Assembly (NCBI RefSeq): GCF_002407245.1
Contig: NZ_CP010681.1
Coordinates: 3,543,182-3,607,181 of the forward strand
Direction of reading: 5' to 3'
DNA length: 64,000 nucleotides
From: Phaeobacter piscinae
GTDB lineage: Bacteria > Pseudomonadota > Alphaproteobacteria > Rhodobacterales > Rhodobacteraceae
In this document: in pieces, positions 17,332-26,584 of the stretch
Position numbering within the stretch: the first letter of the stretch is position 1
Layout of the letters: each line of letters begins with the position of its first letter
The notes under the pieces: generated by a model
Databases searched by the model: none
Told to the model about the DNA's origin: nothing
Seen by the model: the letters and a program-made list of their open reading frames with translations, nothing else
Position numbers and translations under genes: made by a program

Positions 17332-20300
17332 ATGACAAAATATGATGCAGAATGGGTGCGCGCCGAAGAGGCAAAGCGTCAGTGGATGGCCGAAAACGGT
17401 CTCTATGCCGAGGAGGAAGAGCATTCTTCCTGTGGTGTTGGCCTGGTTGTTTCGGTCAACGGCAAGCGCAGCCGCAAGGTGGTTGAGGCTGGCATCGATG
17501 CGCTGAAAGCGATCTGGCACCGTGGCGCGGTGGATGCGGACGGCATGACCGGTGATGGTGCCGGCATTCACGTGCAGATCCCAGCACCGTTCTTCTATGA
17601 TCAGGTGCGTCGCACCGGTCATGAGCCGCGCGAAGATCAGCTGATGGCAGTGGGCCAGGTCTTCCTGCCGCGCACCGATTTTGGAGCGCAGGAACGCTGC
17701 CGGACCATCGTCGAAAGCGAAGTTCTGCGGATGGGCTATTACATCTATGGCTGGCGTCATGTGCCGGTGGATGTGACTTGTCTCGGCGAAAAAGCCAACG
17801 CAACCCGCCCGGAAATTGAGCAGATCCTGATCTCCAATTCCAAGGGTGTGGACGAGGAAACCTTTGAACGCGAGCTTTACGTGATCCGCCGCCGGATTGA
17901 GAAAGCCGCCGCCGCCGCGCAGGTCGGGCAGCTCTATGTGGCCTCACTGTCCTGCCGGTCGATCATCTACAAGGGCATGATGCTGGCTGAACAGGTTGCC
18001 GTTTTCTACCCCGACCTGATGGATGAGCGGTTCGAGAGCGCCTTTGCGATCTACCACCAGCGTTATTCGACCAACACCTTCCCGCAGTGGTGGCTGGCGC
18101 AGCCGTTCCGCATGCTGGCCCACAACGGCGAGATCAACACGCTGAAGGGCAACATGAACTGGATGAAGAGCCATGAGATCCGCATGGCCTCATCGACCTT
18201 TGGGGACTACGCCGAGGACATCAAACCGATCGTGGCCAGTGGTTCGTCGGATTCGGCGGCGCTGGACTCGGTGTTTGAGGTTCTGGTGCGGGCCGGGCGC
18301 TCTGCGCCGATGGCGAAGACCATGATGGTGCCTGAAAGCTGGTCGAAACAGGCGGTTGAGCTGCCGCAGGCCTGGCGTGACATGTATTCCTACTGCAATT
18401 CCGTTATGGAACCTTGGGATGGCCCCGCCGCGCTGGCGATGACCGATGGCCGCTGGGTCTGTGCTGGTCTGGACCGCAATGGCCTGCGCCCGATGCGCTA
18501 TGTCGTGACCGGGGACGGGCTGGTGATTGCCGGGTCCGAGGCAGGCATGGTGCCGATTGACGAGGCCACCGTGGTTGAGAAAGGTGCGCTTGGCCCCGGC
18601 CAGATGCTGGCTGTCGACATGAAAAAGGGCAAGTTGTTCCACGACACCGCGATCAAGAACAAACTGGCCGCCGCGCTCCCATTTGGTGACTGGGTGAAGA
18701 AGATCAACGATCTGGACAGCACGCTGGCCACCGCTACCGAAAAGCCGCTGTTCACCGGTGATGCGCTGCGTCGTCGCCAAATTGCCGCGGGCTATACCGT
18801 CGAAGAGCTGGAGCAGATCCTCGCGCCGATGGCTGAGGATGGCAAGGAAACGCTGGCCTCCATGGGCGATGATACGCCTTCTGCGGTGCTGTCGAAAATG
18901 TACCGCCCGCTGAGCCATTTTTTCCGTCAGAACTTCTCTCAGGTGACCAATCCGCCCATCGACTCCTTGCGCGAATATCGCGTGATGTCGCTGAAAACCC
19001 GCTTTGGTAACCTCAAGAACGTGCTGGATGAGGACAGCTCCCAGACCGAAATCATCGTGCTGGAAAGTCCCTTTGTCGGCAATTCCCAGTGGGATGAGCT
19101 GGTCCAGAACCTGAACGCGCCGCTGGCTGAAATCGACTGTAGCTTTGCGCCTGGTCAGGGATCGCTCAACGCGGCCCTTGCCCGGATCCGCGCCGAGGCG
19201 GAAGAGGCTGTCAGCTCCGGTGCCGGCCATATTGTTCTGACCGATCAGCATTCGGGTGAGGGCCGGGTGGCGATGCCGATGATCTTGGCAACCTCTGCCG
19301 TGCATTCGCATCTGACCCGCAAGGGGCTGCGCACCTTCTGCTCGCTCAATGTGCGCTCTGCGGAATGTATCGACCCGCATTACTTTGCGGTGCTGATCGG
19401 CTGCGGCGCCACTGTGGTCAACGCCTATCTGGCCGAGGATTCGCTGGCCGACCGGATTGAGCGTGGTCTGCTGGATGGCAGCCTGACCGAGAACGTCGCG
19501 CGCTACCGCGAGGCCATCGACCAAGGCCTTCTGAAGATCATGGCGAAGATGGGGATCTCAGTGATTTCCTCCTATCGCGGCGGCCTGAACTTTGAGGCGG
19601 TGGGCCTCAGCCGCGCCATGTGTGCCGAGTTTTTCCCTGGCATGACCAGCCGGATTTCGGGCATTGGCGTAACCGGCATCCAGACCAAGCTGGAAGAGAT
19701 CCACGCCACCGCCTGGCAGAGCGGTCAGGATGTTCTGCCCATCGGTGGATTCTACAAAGCCCGCAAATCCGGTGAGACCCATGCGTGGGAAGCGACCTCC
19801 ATGCATATGATGCAGATGGCCTGCAACCGCGCCTCGTTTGAGCTGTGGAAGCAGTATTCGGCCAAGATGCAGTCGAACCCACCGATCCATCTGCGCGATC
19901 TGCTGCAGATCAAACCGATGGGTGAGGCCGTTCCGATTGAGGAAGTTGAATCAATCACTTCGATCCGCAAGCGGTTCGTAACACCGGGCATGTCCCTCGG
20001 CGCGCTGTCGCCTGAGGCGCACAAGACCCTGAACGTGGCGATGAACCGGATTGGTGCCAAATCCGACTCGGGCGAGGGTGGTGAAGATCCGGCGCATTTC
20101 GTGCCGGAGCCGAACGGCGACAACCCCTCTGCCAAGATCAAGCAGGTGGCGTCGGGTCGCTTTGGTGTGACTGCGGAATATCTGAACCAGTGTGAAGAGC
20201 TGGAGATCAAGGTGGCCCAGGGCGCCAAGCCTGGTGAGGGCGGCCAGCTGCCGGGGATGAAGGTCACCGACCTGATTGCCCGCCTGCGCCATTCGACCAA

Positions 20301-21864
20301 GGGTGTGACGCTGATCTCGCCGCCGCCGCACCACGATATCTACTCGATCGAGGATCTGGCGCAGCTGATCTATGACCTGAAGCAGATCAACCCGCGCTGC
20401 AAGGTGACGGTGAAGCTGGTGGCGTCTTCCGGCGTTGGCACGATTGCCGCCGGTGTTGCCAAGGCCAAGGCTGACATCATCCTGATTTCAGGTCACAACG
20501 GCGGCACTGGCGCCTCGCCTGCGACCTCGATCAAATATGCCGGTCTGCCGTGGGAGATGGGCCTCACGGAGGCGCATCAGGTTCTGGCGATGAACAACCT
20601 GCGTGACCGTGTCACCCTGCGCACCGATGGTGGTCTGCGCACGGGCCGCGATATCGTGATGGCCGCGATGATGGGCGCCGAGGAATATGGCATCGGTACC
20701 GCAGCGCTGATCGCCATGGGCTGCATCATGGTCCGCCAGTGCCAGTCCAACACTTGCCCGGTGGGCGTCTGTACCCAGGATGAAGCCCTTCGTGGTAAGT
20801 TCACCGGCAATGCCGATAAGGTCGTGAACCTCATCACTTTCTATGCGCAGGAAGTCCGCGAGATCCTTGCCTCCATCGGTGCCCGTTCTCTGGACGAGGT
20901 GATCGGTCGGGCGGATCTTCTGGCCCAGGTGTCCCGTGGCTCTGCGCACCTGGATGATCTGGACCTGAACCCGCTGCTGATCACCGTCGATGGCTCTGCC
21001 AATATCGTCTACAACCGTGACAAGGACCGCAATGCGGTGCCCGATACGCTGGACAAGGAAATTGTGCGCGATGCCGCGCGTTTCCTTCAGGATGGTGAGA
21101 AGATGCAGCTGTCCTATGCGGTGCAGAACACGCATCGGACCGTTGGCACCCGCACTTCCAGCCATATCGTTCGCAACTTCGGCATGCGCAATACGCTGCA
21201 GTCCGATCACCTGACGGTGAAGCTGCAGGGCTCCGCTGGTCAGTCGCTCGGTGCCTTTGCCGCACCGGGTCTGAAGCTGGAAGTGTCAGGTGATGCCAAT
21301 GACTATGTTGGTAAGGGTCTGTCCGGCGGTACCATCGTCGTGCGCCCGCCAATGGCGTCGCCGCTCAATGCGAGTGAAAACACCATCGTTGGCAACACCG
21401 TGCTTTATGGTGCAACGGATGGCTATCTGTTTGCTGCGGGCCGTGCCGGTGAACGCTTTGCCGTCCGTAATTCCGGTGCGAGCGTGGTGGTTGAGGGCTG
21501 TGGCGCCTGTGGCTGTGAATACATGACCGGCGGTATCGCGGTGATCCTCGGGTCTATCGGTGCCAACTTCGGCGCGGGTATGACCGGCGGCATGGCCTAT
21601 ATCTATGATCCAGAGGGCAAGTCCGAGACGCTGATGAACATGGAGTCGCTGGTGACCTGTCCGGTGACTGTCGCCCATTGGGAAAATCAGCTGAAAGGTC
21701 TGGTCGAACGCCATCTGGAGGAAACCGGCAGCCGCAAGGCCGCTGAAATCCTGCAGCATTGGGACAATGAGAAGGGCAATTTCCTGCAAATCTGCCCGAA
21801 GGAAATGCTGAACAAACTGCCGCAGCCTCTGACGCTCGAGGCGACAGCCGTTCCGGCGGAATAG
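17332..21864 (+). CDS. gltB: Glutamate synthase (NADPH) large subunit
   Basis: 1510 residues from the ATG at 17332, which has GGGAG upstream; an in-frame ATG at 17290 adds 14 unlikely residues. A 33-residue propeptide precedes Cys34 (HSSCGVG), the N-terminal nucleophile of the type-2 glutaminase domain (34-~430). The FMN synthase domain carries Cys1131, Cys1137 and Cys1142, spaced as in the [3Fe-4S] site of Azospirillum GltB. The C-terminal GXGXG beta-helix includes SGGTIVVRPP and GGAYIYDP-like turns. It makes two glutamates from glutamine and 2-oxoglutarate. Confidence 0.98.
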   Translation: MTKYDAEWVRAEEAKRQWMAENGLYAEEEEHSSCGVGLVVSVNGKRSRKVVEAGIDALKAIWHRGAVDADGMTGDGAGIHVQIPAPFFYDQVRRTGHEPREDQLMAVGQVFLPRTDFGAQERCRTIVESEVLRMGYYIYGWRHVPVDVTCLGEKANATRPEIEQILISNSKGVDEETFERELYVIRRRIEKAAAAAQVGQLYVASLSCRSIIYKGMMLAEQVAVFYPDLMDERFESAFAIYHQRYSTNTFPQWWLAQPFRMLAHNGEINTLKGNMNWMKSHEIRMASSTFGDYAEDIKPIVASGSSDSAALDSVFEVLVRAGRSAPMAKTMMVPESWSKQAVELPQAWRDMYSYCNSVMEPWDGPAALAMTDGRWVCAGLDRNGLRPMRYVVTGDGLVIAGSEAGMVPIDEATVVEKGALGPGQMLAVDMKKGKLFHDTAIKNKLAAALPFGDWVKKINDLDSTLATATEKPLFTGDALRRRQIAAGYTVEELEQILAPMAEDGKETLASMGDDTPSAVLSKMYRPLSHFFRQNFSQVTNPPIDSLREYRVMSLKTRFGNLKNVLDEDSSQTEIIVLESPFVGNSQWDELVQNLNAPLAEIDCSFAPGQGSLNAALARIRAEAEEAVSSGAGHIVLTDQHSGEGRVAMPMILATSAVHSHLTRKGLRTFCSLNVRSAECIDPHYFAVLIGCGATVVNAYLAEDSLADRIERGLLDGSLTENVARYREAIDQGLLKIMAKMGISVISSYRGGLNFEAVGLSRAMCAEFFPGMTSRISGIGVTGIQTKLEEIHATAWQSGQDVLPIGGFYKARKSGETHAWEATSMHMMQMACNRASFELWKQYSAKMQSNPPIHLRDLLQIKPMGEAVPIEEVESITSIRKRFVTPGMSLGALSPEAHKTLNVAMNRIGAKSDSGEGGEDPAHFVPEPNGDNPSAKIKQVASGRFGVTAEYLNQCEELEIKVAQGAKPGEGGQLPGMKVTDLIARLRHSTKGVTLISPPPHHDIYSIEDLAQLIYDLKQINPRCKVTVKLVASSGVGTIAAGVAKAKADIILISGHNGGTGASPATSIKYAGLPWEMGLTEAHQVLAMNNLRDRVTLRTDGGLRTGRDIVMAAMMGAEEYGIGTAALIAMGCIMVRQCQSNTCPVGVCTQDEALRGKFTGNADKVVNLITFYAQEVREILASIGARSLDEVIGRADLLAQVSRGSAHLDDLDLNPLLITVDGSANIVYNRDKDRNAVPDTLDKEIVRDAARFLQDGEKMQLSYAVQNTHRTVGTRTSSHIVRNFGMRNTLQSDHLTVKLQGSAGQSLGAFAAPGLKLEVSGDANDYVGKGLSGGTIVVRPPMASPLNASENTIVGNTVLYGATDGYLFAAGRAGERFAVRNSGASVVVEGCGACGCEYMTGGIAVILGSIGANFGAGMTGGMAYIYDPEGKSETLMNMESLVTCPVTVAHWENQLKGLVERHLEETGSRKAAEILQHWDNEKGNFLQICPKEMLNKLPQPLTLEATAVPAE

Positions 21865-21929
21865 GCCCCGCCACCTCCTCTGCATGTGCCTTGGATGGGC
21901 TCCGACCGCTGCTGCGGCCGGGGCCTTTT
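21863..21929 (+). terminator. Possible terminator after gltB
   Basis: AGGCCCCG (21863-21870), overlapping the gltB stop, is complementary to CGGGGCCT (21919-21926), which runs into TTTT (21926-21929). The loop of 48 bases is long, so this is a weaker terminator than the others in the window. Confidence 0.5.
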
Positions 21930-22018
21930 CACATCTGGAGGCTGTTGCTGGGCAATCTCTTGCGGGCGAAAGGATTTCCCGGTTGGAGCAAGCCTGATCT
22001 CTGCCGTATAGAGACCTT

Positions 22019-22789
22019 ATGGCGAAGGCAGCAAAATCATCCGGGGCAAGCAAATCCTCGACCAAGGGCAAACCCCGCAGCAAGGCAACTGCCAAGGGCA
22101 AGGTCCGCGCAAAGCTCTCTCCCCGTCGCCTGTTGCGGCGTTGGTTGGGGCGGGCTGCTTTGGGTTTTCTAGTTGTGACGCTGCTGCCGATCCTTCTGTT
22201 TTCGGTAATCAACCCGCCAACCACCCATACGATCTGGTCCGAATATCGCCGCCTTGGGGACATTGATCGTGAGTGGGTGCCGATCGAACATATCGCACCG
22301 GCGCTGGGGCGGTCAGTTGTCGCGGCGGAGGATGCCCGTTTCTGCCAACATTGGGGCTTGGATGCGCAGGCTATCCGCGCCGCGATTGCCGAGGGCGGCC
22401 AGCGCGGTGGGTCGACCATTTCCCAGCAGGTGGTAAAGAATGTCTTTCTCTGGCAGGGGCGCAGTTGGTTCCGCAAGGCGCTGGAAACACTAATGACCCC
22501 GATGGTTGAGGCGATCTGGACCAAGCGGCGTATCCTTGAGGTTTATCTGAATGTCGCGGAAATGGGCGAGGGGGTGTTTGGCGCCGAGGCTGCGGCGCGG
22601 CATTATTTCGGTGTCGGTCCGGATGAGCTGAGCCGCGGGCAGGCCGCCCTTCTGGCCACCGTTTTGCCCAACCCGAAGGAGCGCTCGGCAGCAAAACCCA
22701 CAGCGTTCATGCGCAAACGCGCTGCGCAGATCATGGATGGTGCGGCCACCATTCGCGCAGATGGCCGCGCCGCCTGTTTCGAGGATTGA
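22019..22789 (+). CDS. mtgA: Monofunctional biosynthetic peptidoglycan transglycosylase
   Basis: 256 residues. A Lys/Ser-rich cytoplasmic tail (1-40) is followed by one membrane anchor (ALGFLVVTLLPILLFSVI, ~48-65) and a GT51 domain. Motif I VVAAEDARFCQHWGLD contains the catalytic Glu (~100), motif II is GGSTISQQVVKNVFLW and motif III RRILEVYLNVAEMGEGVFGAE. It polymerises lipid II into glycan strands and has no transpeptidase domain. The charged N-terminal tail is longer than in E. coli MtgA. The GST gene follows 66 bases later. Confidence 0.96.
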   Translation: MAKAAKSSGASKSSTKGKPRSKATAKGKVRAKLSPRRLLRRWLGRAALGFLVVTLLPILLFSVINPPTTHTIWSEYRRLGDIDREWVPIEHIAPALGRSVVAAEDARFCQHWGLDAQAIRAAIAEGGQRGGSTISQQVVKNVFLWQGRSWFRKALETLMTPMVEAIWTKRRILEVYLNVAEMGEGVFGAEAAARHYFGVGPDELSRGQAALLATVLPNPKERSAAKPTAFMRKRAAQIMDGAATIRADGRAACFED

Positions 22790-22855
22790 AACTTCTGCCG
22801 CTTTTGGGCATTGCTGTCTGACCCCAGCCACCCGCAACAGGAGATCCGCTGTCCC

Positions 22856-23521
22856 ATGGCCCGCCTCTATCATGTGCCCCTCTCCCCCTTTTGCCGCAAA
22901 GTGCGCCTGTCGCTGGCCGAAAAGCGGATCGAGGTTGAGCTGGTCGAGGAGCGTTACTGGGAACAAGAGGCGGATTTCCTGCGCCGCAACCCTGCCGCCA
23001 AAGTGCCGGTCATCCGTCTCGATGGTAAGCTGATGGCCGAAAGCGCGGCAATCTGCGAATATCTGGAAGAGACCCGCCCGGACCCGTCCCTGATGCCCAG
23101 CGATCCCGAAGGCCGTTATGAGGTGCGTCGTCTGGTCAGTTGGTTCGACGATAAATTCCACCATGAGGTCACCTCCAAACTGCTCTATGAGCGGGTCAAC
23201 AAAAAGGTGACAGGACAGGGCTATCCTGACAGCGGCAACGTCAAAGCGGGCGCCCGCGCAATCAAATACCACCTGGATTATCTGGCGTGGTTGCTTGATC
23301 ACCGCCGCTGGTTGGCCGGAGATCAGATGACTTTGGCAGACTTCGCAGCCGCTGCGCATCTGTCGTCGCTGGATTATATTTCGGACGTGGACTGGAACCG
23401 CTCGGCCGTGGTTAAGGACTGGTACGCCAAGATCAAATCGCGCCCGGCCTTCCGCTCAATCCTCGCCGACCAGATCCCAGGCTTCAGCCCACCTGCGCAT
23501 TACGCCGACTTGGATTTTTGA
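22856..23521 (+). CDS. Glutathione S-transferase family protein
   Basis: 221 residues from the ATG at 22856 (AGGAGA about 11 bases upstream); an ATG at 22811 would add 15 unlikely residues. The thioredoxin-like N-terminal domain begins ARLYHVPLSPFCRKVRLSLAE with PFC in the catalytic position, and AKVPVIRLDGKLMAESAAICEYLEE contains the cis-Pro and the ES glutathione contact. An all-helical C-terminal domain contains WLAGDQMTLADFAAAAHLS. The substrate is unknown. A 507-base region without a clear gene follows. Confidence 0.9.
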   Translation: MARLYHVPLSPFCRKVRLSLAEKRIEVELVEERYWEQEADFLRRNPAAKVPVIRLDGKLMAESAAICEYLEETRPDPSLMPSDPEGRYEVRRLVSWFDDKFHHEVTSKLLYERVNKKVTGQGYPDSGNVKAGARAIKYHLDYLAWLLDHRRWLAGDQMTLADFAAAAHLSSLDYISDVDWNRSAVVKDWYAKIKSRPAFRSILADQIPGFSPPAHYADLDF

Positions 23522-24028
23522 TACGATCTGGATGTCTGATACATGGGGGGGAGGCCATTTGCCCTCTCATCGAGAATTTCGACCTCTGTTCTCTCAAAAG
23601 TCAGCGCGCAACAACTTCTGTCAGTTTTTTCTCTGAGATTAGGCGCAGTCGCTTACACATTGGGGCTAAGCAATTGTCATTTGGCGGTAGCCCTTTGCAG
23701 CGGATCATATGCCGACGGCACCCTGCCTAGCTCAGGGATCACACACCAATATCGATACGTCTAACAAGGCCGATACCTAGCATTTTTCTCCTATGCTTCG
23801 CGCGTTGACTAATCGTTAGATAGCCAAACCTCGCTTGAACCTCTGCAATTTCTTCGGAGGTTTCGACGTTGCCACCGGTGATATTGCGGGCGTGTACAGC
23901 AAGGACATTGTGCGAAGAGGTGGGTTGTCGGCACAGTTTCGCGGGCGTTGGTTGAATGGAAAGGATACCACCTGCAAGACAAATTTCAGGCAGTAATTTG
24001 GTAGCGATTCTTGCTCTTTTACTGACGG
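23522..24028. other. 507-base stretch without a convincing gene
   Basis: This lies between the GST and the PPP phosphatase genes. It is visibly more A/T-rich than its neighbours and contains runs such as TTTTTT near 23625. Short plus-strand frames (23518-23730 and 23543-23764) have no ribosome site or recognisable sequence. A longer start-less minus-strand frame is listed separately. No repeat or tRNA that could explain an insertion was found. Confidence 0.5.
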
Positions 24029-24056
24029 CTATGGGGTGAGGCTTTGTCGGCCAGTG
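23739..24056 (-). pseudogene. Possible decayed coding frame (unidentified)
   Basis: The minus strand is open for 105 codons with protein-like composition, for example NITGGNVETSEEIAEVQARF and YLTISQRAKHRRKMLGIG towards the end, but has no ATG, GTG or TTG except late in the frame. Its upstream end runs into the 3' end of the phosphatase gene in another frame. I do not recognise the family. It may be the C-terminal remnant of a lost gene or simply a chance open frame. Confidence 0.25.
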
Positions 24057-24769
24057 TCACTGAGCGACCAGGCTGACGTGCCTTCAAAGACAGCTGTGGT
24101 GAGCGGTTTGCCGTAGCCCGCCCCTGTGTCGAGGTTGATACGATTGCCGTAATGCGTGGGTGTATCGACCGGTGTATGGCCGTGGATGATTAGTTTTGGA
24201 TGCTGCTCGGTGTGTTTATGGAAGGGCTGGCGGATCCACACCAGATCGTTTTCGGCTTGCTTGTGCAAAGGAACGCCAGGCTTGATCCCGGCGTGGACAA
24301 AGGCGAGATCATCGGTCTGGTGCATTGTTTTCAACGCCTGAAGGAAGGTGATGTGGCGATCGGGTACGGCAGCTCTTGCTGCGGCATGGACCTCCTCCAG
24401 TCGAGTGCGTTCAGCGACGGCAACGCCATAGCTTTCCAGGGTTTCGATCCCGCCGATACGCTCATGCAGCCAGTGATAGCCAACCAGCATATGGGGATCT
24501 TGGCGGGGAATATCTTCCATGAACCATGCAAACATGCGGTCGTGATTGCCAAGGAGCGTGATCCAGTCCCGTCCTTCAGCCTGTCCACGGATCAGCAGAT
24601 CAATGACACCGCGACTATCAGGGCCGCGGTCGATAAAATCCCCCAGGAACACGACCGGTGCGTCACGACCGCCGTCTGCTTCGATACGTTCCAGTGCCTG
24701 TTCCAACATCTCCAGCTGGCCGTGAATATCACCAATGGCGTAGATTGGGCTGGTCGTAGATCTGGTCAT
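24029..24769 (-). CDS. PPP-family serine/threonine protein phosphatase (metallophosphoesterase)
   Basis: 246 residues. All three metal-binding signatures are present: GDIHG (13-17), GDFIDRGPDSRG (~43-54) and GNHDRM (~74-79), with later His in IIHGHTPVDTPTHYG. This is the bacterial PPP type related to PrpA/ApaH-like phosphatases. It is likely cytoplasmic and could act on phosphoproteins or on nucleotides such as diadenosine tetraphosphate; sequence alone does not decide. It lies downstream of serA on the same strand, after a terminator. Confidence 0.88.
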   Translation of the reverse strand: MTRSTTSPIYAIGDIHGQLEMLEQALERIEADGGRDAPVVFLGDFIDRGPDSRGVIDLLIRGQAEGRDWITLLGNHDRMFAWFMEDIPRQDPHMLVGYHWLHERIGGIETLESYGVAVAERTRLEEVHAAARAAVPDRHITFLQALKTMHQTDDLAFVHAGIKPGVPLHKQAENDLVWIRQPFHKHTEQHPKLIIHGHTPVDTPTHYGNRINLDTGAGYGKPLTTAVFEGTSAWSLSDTGRQSLTP

Positions 24770-24804
24770 AGGGCAGGGGCTCCTCAGGGCGTCATCAACA
24801 GAGG

Positions 24805-24845
24805 TAAAACGGAAAATGCGCCGCCCTTATACTCGGGCGACGCAT
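24805..24845 (-). terminator. Intrinsic terminator downstream of serA
   Basis: Read on the minus strand, ATGCGTCGCCC (24845-24835) pairs with GGGCGGCGCAT (24826-24816) with one G-T wobble, followed by TTTTCCGTTTT (to 24805). Confidence 0.8.
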
Positions 24846-24872
24846 CTGCTTAAACCAAAACTGAGCTAGACA

Positions 24873-26468
24873 TCAGCTGACATCGAACTGCAGGGGCTTG
24901 ATCTGGTTGAAAAACTCGGTTTCTGCCAAAGCGGCGCGGGCAGCTGCGGGCACCGGTTCATCAACGTAGAGAAGCGCGATGGCCTCTCCGCCAGCCTCGG
25001 ACCGGCCAAGGGTAAAGTTGGCGATATTGACGCCCATATCGCCCAGGATCTGCCCCAGTGTCCCAATGATACCCGGAACATCTTCGTTGGTGGTATAGAG
25101 CATATGCGCCCCGACCTCGGCATCAATGTTGATGCCTTTGATCTGGATGAAGCGTGGCTTGCCGTCGGAGAAGACCGTCCCGGCCACCGAACGCTCGCGC
25201 TTGCTGGTGACCACCGTGACCTTGATATAGCCATCGAAAGTGCCGGATTTATCCTGATTGGTGGTGGAAATCTGTATGCCGCGTTCGCGGGCTACCACCG
25301 GGGCGGAGACCATGTTCACGTCCGGGTTCAGCTTCTTCATGATGCCTGCGACAACCGAGCAGTTCAGTGCGGCAAGGTTCATCTCGGAGGCAACACCGTC
25401 ATATAGGATGTTGATCGCCTGAATGGGTTCATCCGTCATCTGCCCGATGAAGCCGCCGAGATGGCCGGAAAGGGCGACCCATGGGCCCATGACGCGGGCT
25501 TCCTCAGCGGTCATAGAGGGCATGTTCAGCGCATTCTCGACAGCGCCATCCAGCAAATAGTTGGACATCTGTTCCGCGACCTGCAAGGCAACATTCTCCT
25601 GCGCCTCACTGGTGGCGGCGCCCAGATGCGGGGTGCAGACCACGTTCGGCAACCCAAACAATGGGTTGGTTTTGGCCGGTTCTTCGGAGAAGACATCAAA
25701 GGCCGCGCCGGCGACATGGCCAGAGGTCAGCAACTCTGCCAGGGCGGCCTCATCTACCAGCCCGCCACGGGCACAGTTGATGATCCGCACGCCTTTCTTG
25801 GTCTTCTCCAGGTTTTCCTTGGACAGGATATTCCGGGTCTGATCGGTCAGCGGCACATGCAGGGTGATGAAATCGGCCCGCGCGAGCAGCTCATCCAACT
25901 CGACCTTCTCCACGCCGATCTTGTCAGCCTTCTCCTGGCTGAGGAAGGGATCGTAAGCGACGACTTTCATCTTCAACCCACGCGCGCGATCACAGACGAT
26001 GCCGCCGATATTGCCAGCCCCAATCACGCCAAGGGTTTTGTTGGTCAGCTCAACCCCCATGAATTTGGATTTCTCCCATTTTCCGGCATGGGTCGAGGTG
26101 GAGGCCTCAGGGATCTGTCGCGCGACAGCAAACATCATGGCGATGGCATGCTCGGCGGTGGTGATCATATTGCCAAAAGGCGTGTTCATCACGATCACGC
26201 CCTTTTGCGAGGCAGCATCCTTGTCGATATTATCGGTGCCGATGCCGGCGCGGGCGATCACCTTGAGGTTGGTGGCGTTGTCGAGAATTTTCTGCGTGAC
26301 TTTGGTCGCCGAGCGGATCGCAAGCCCGTCGTAATCGCCGATGATTGCGGCCAGCTTGTCCTTGTCTTTGCCAAGGTCGGGCTGGAAATCAACGTCGATA
26401 CCGCGATCACGGAAAATCTGAACAGCGGCTTCGGACAGCTTGTCGGAAATGAGAACTTTGGGAGCCAT
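24873..26468 (-). CDS. serA: D-3-phosphoglycerate dehydrogenase (long form)
   Basis: 531 residues, the long type with an extra intervening domain. The substrate/NAD domains include ARAGIGTDNIDKDAASQKGV, the Rossmann loop GVIGAGNIGGIVCDRA (~145-160), INCARGGLVDEAAL with the active Arg, and the catalytic His in VCTPHLGAATSEAQ (~280). Residues ~320-450 are the allosteric substrate-binding domain and ~455-531 an ACT domain (LYTTNEDVPGIIGTLGQIL) that usually senses serine. It makes 3-phosphohydroxypyruvate and lies 116 bases downstream of serC. Confidence 0.97.
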   Translation of the reverse strand: MAPKVLISDKLSEAAVQIFRDRGIDVDFQPDLGKDKDKLAAIIGDYDGLAIRSATKVTQKILDNATNLKVIARAGIGTDNIDKDAASQKGVIVMNTPFGNMITTAEHAIAMMFAVARQIPEASTSTHAGKWEKSKFMGVELTNKTLGVIGAGNIGGIVCDRARGLKMKVVAYDPFLSQEKADKIGVEKVELDELLARADFITLHVPLTDQTRNILSKENLEKTKKGVRIINCARGGLVDEAALAELLTSGHVAGAAFDVFSEEPAKTNPLFGLPNVVCTPHLGAATSEAQENVALQVAEQMSNYLLDGAVENALNMPSMTAEEARVMGPWVALSGHLGGFIGQMTDEPIQAINILYDGVASEMNLAALNCSVVAGIMKKLNPDVNMVSAPVVARERGIQISTTNQDKSGTFDGYIKVTVVTSKRERSVAGTVFSDGKPRFIQIKGINIDAEVGAHMLYTTNEDVPGIIGTLGQILGDMGVNIANFTLGRSEAGGEAIALLYVDEPVPAAARAALAETEFFNQIKPLQFDVS

Positions 26469-26545
26469 GGGTTAGGTCCTTCATGCGGGGGCCGGTTGGG
26501 CCGAATGTCTGGAATGACGCCGCGCTAGACGTCAGGGTATATGGT

Positions 26546-26574
26546 GCCTGCCCGATGTGGTTGGTCGGGCAGGC
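26546..26574. other. Perfect hairpin between serC and serA
   Basis: GCCTGCCCG (26546-26554) and CGGGCAGGC (26566-26574) form a 9-bp stem with an 11-base loop in the 116-base serC-serA spacer. No T-run follows on either strand, so it is not a standard terminator; it could set the ratio of serC to serA message by stabilising or cutting the transcript. Confidence 0.55.
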
Positions 26575-26584
26575 GGCGTCTTGA

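Noticed and set aside
18190..19524. A 444-codon minus-strand frame opposite gltB
   Set aside because: GltB motifs on the plus strand are unambiguous; the antisense frame has shadow composition.
23518..23764. Short plus-strand frames (70 and 73 codons) after the GST gene
   Set aside because: No ribosome-binding site, no recognisable sequence, and they overlap each other.
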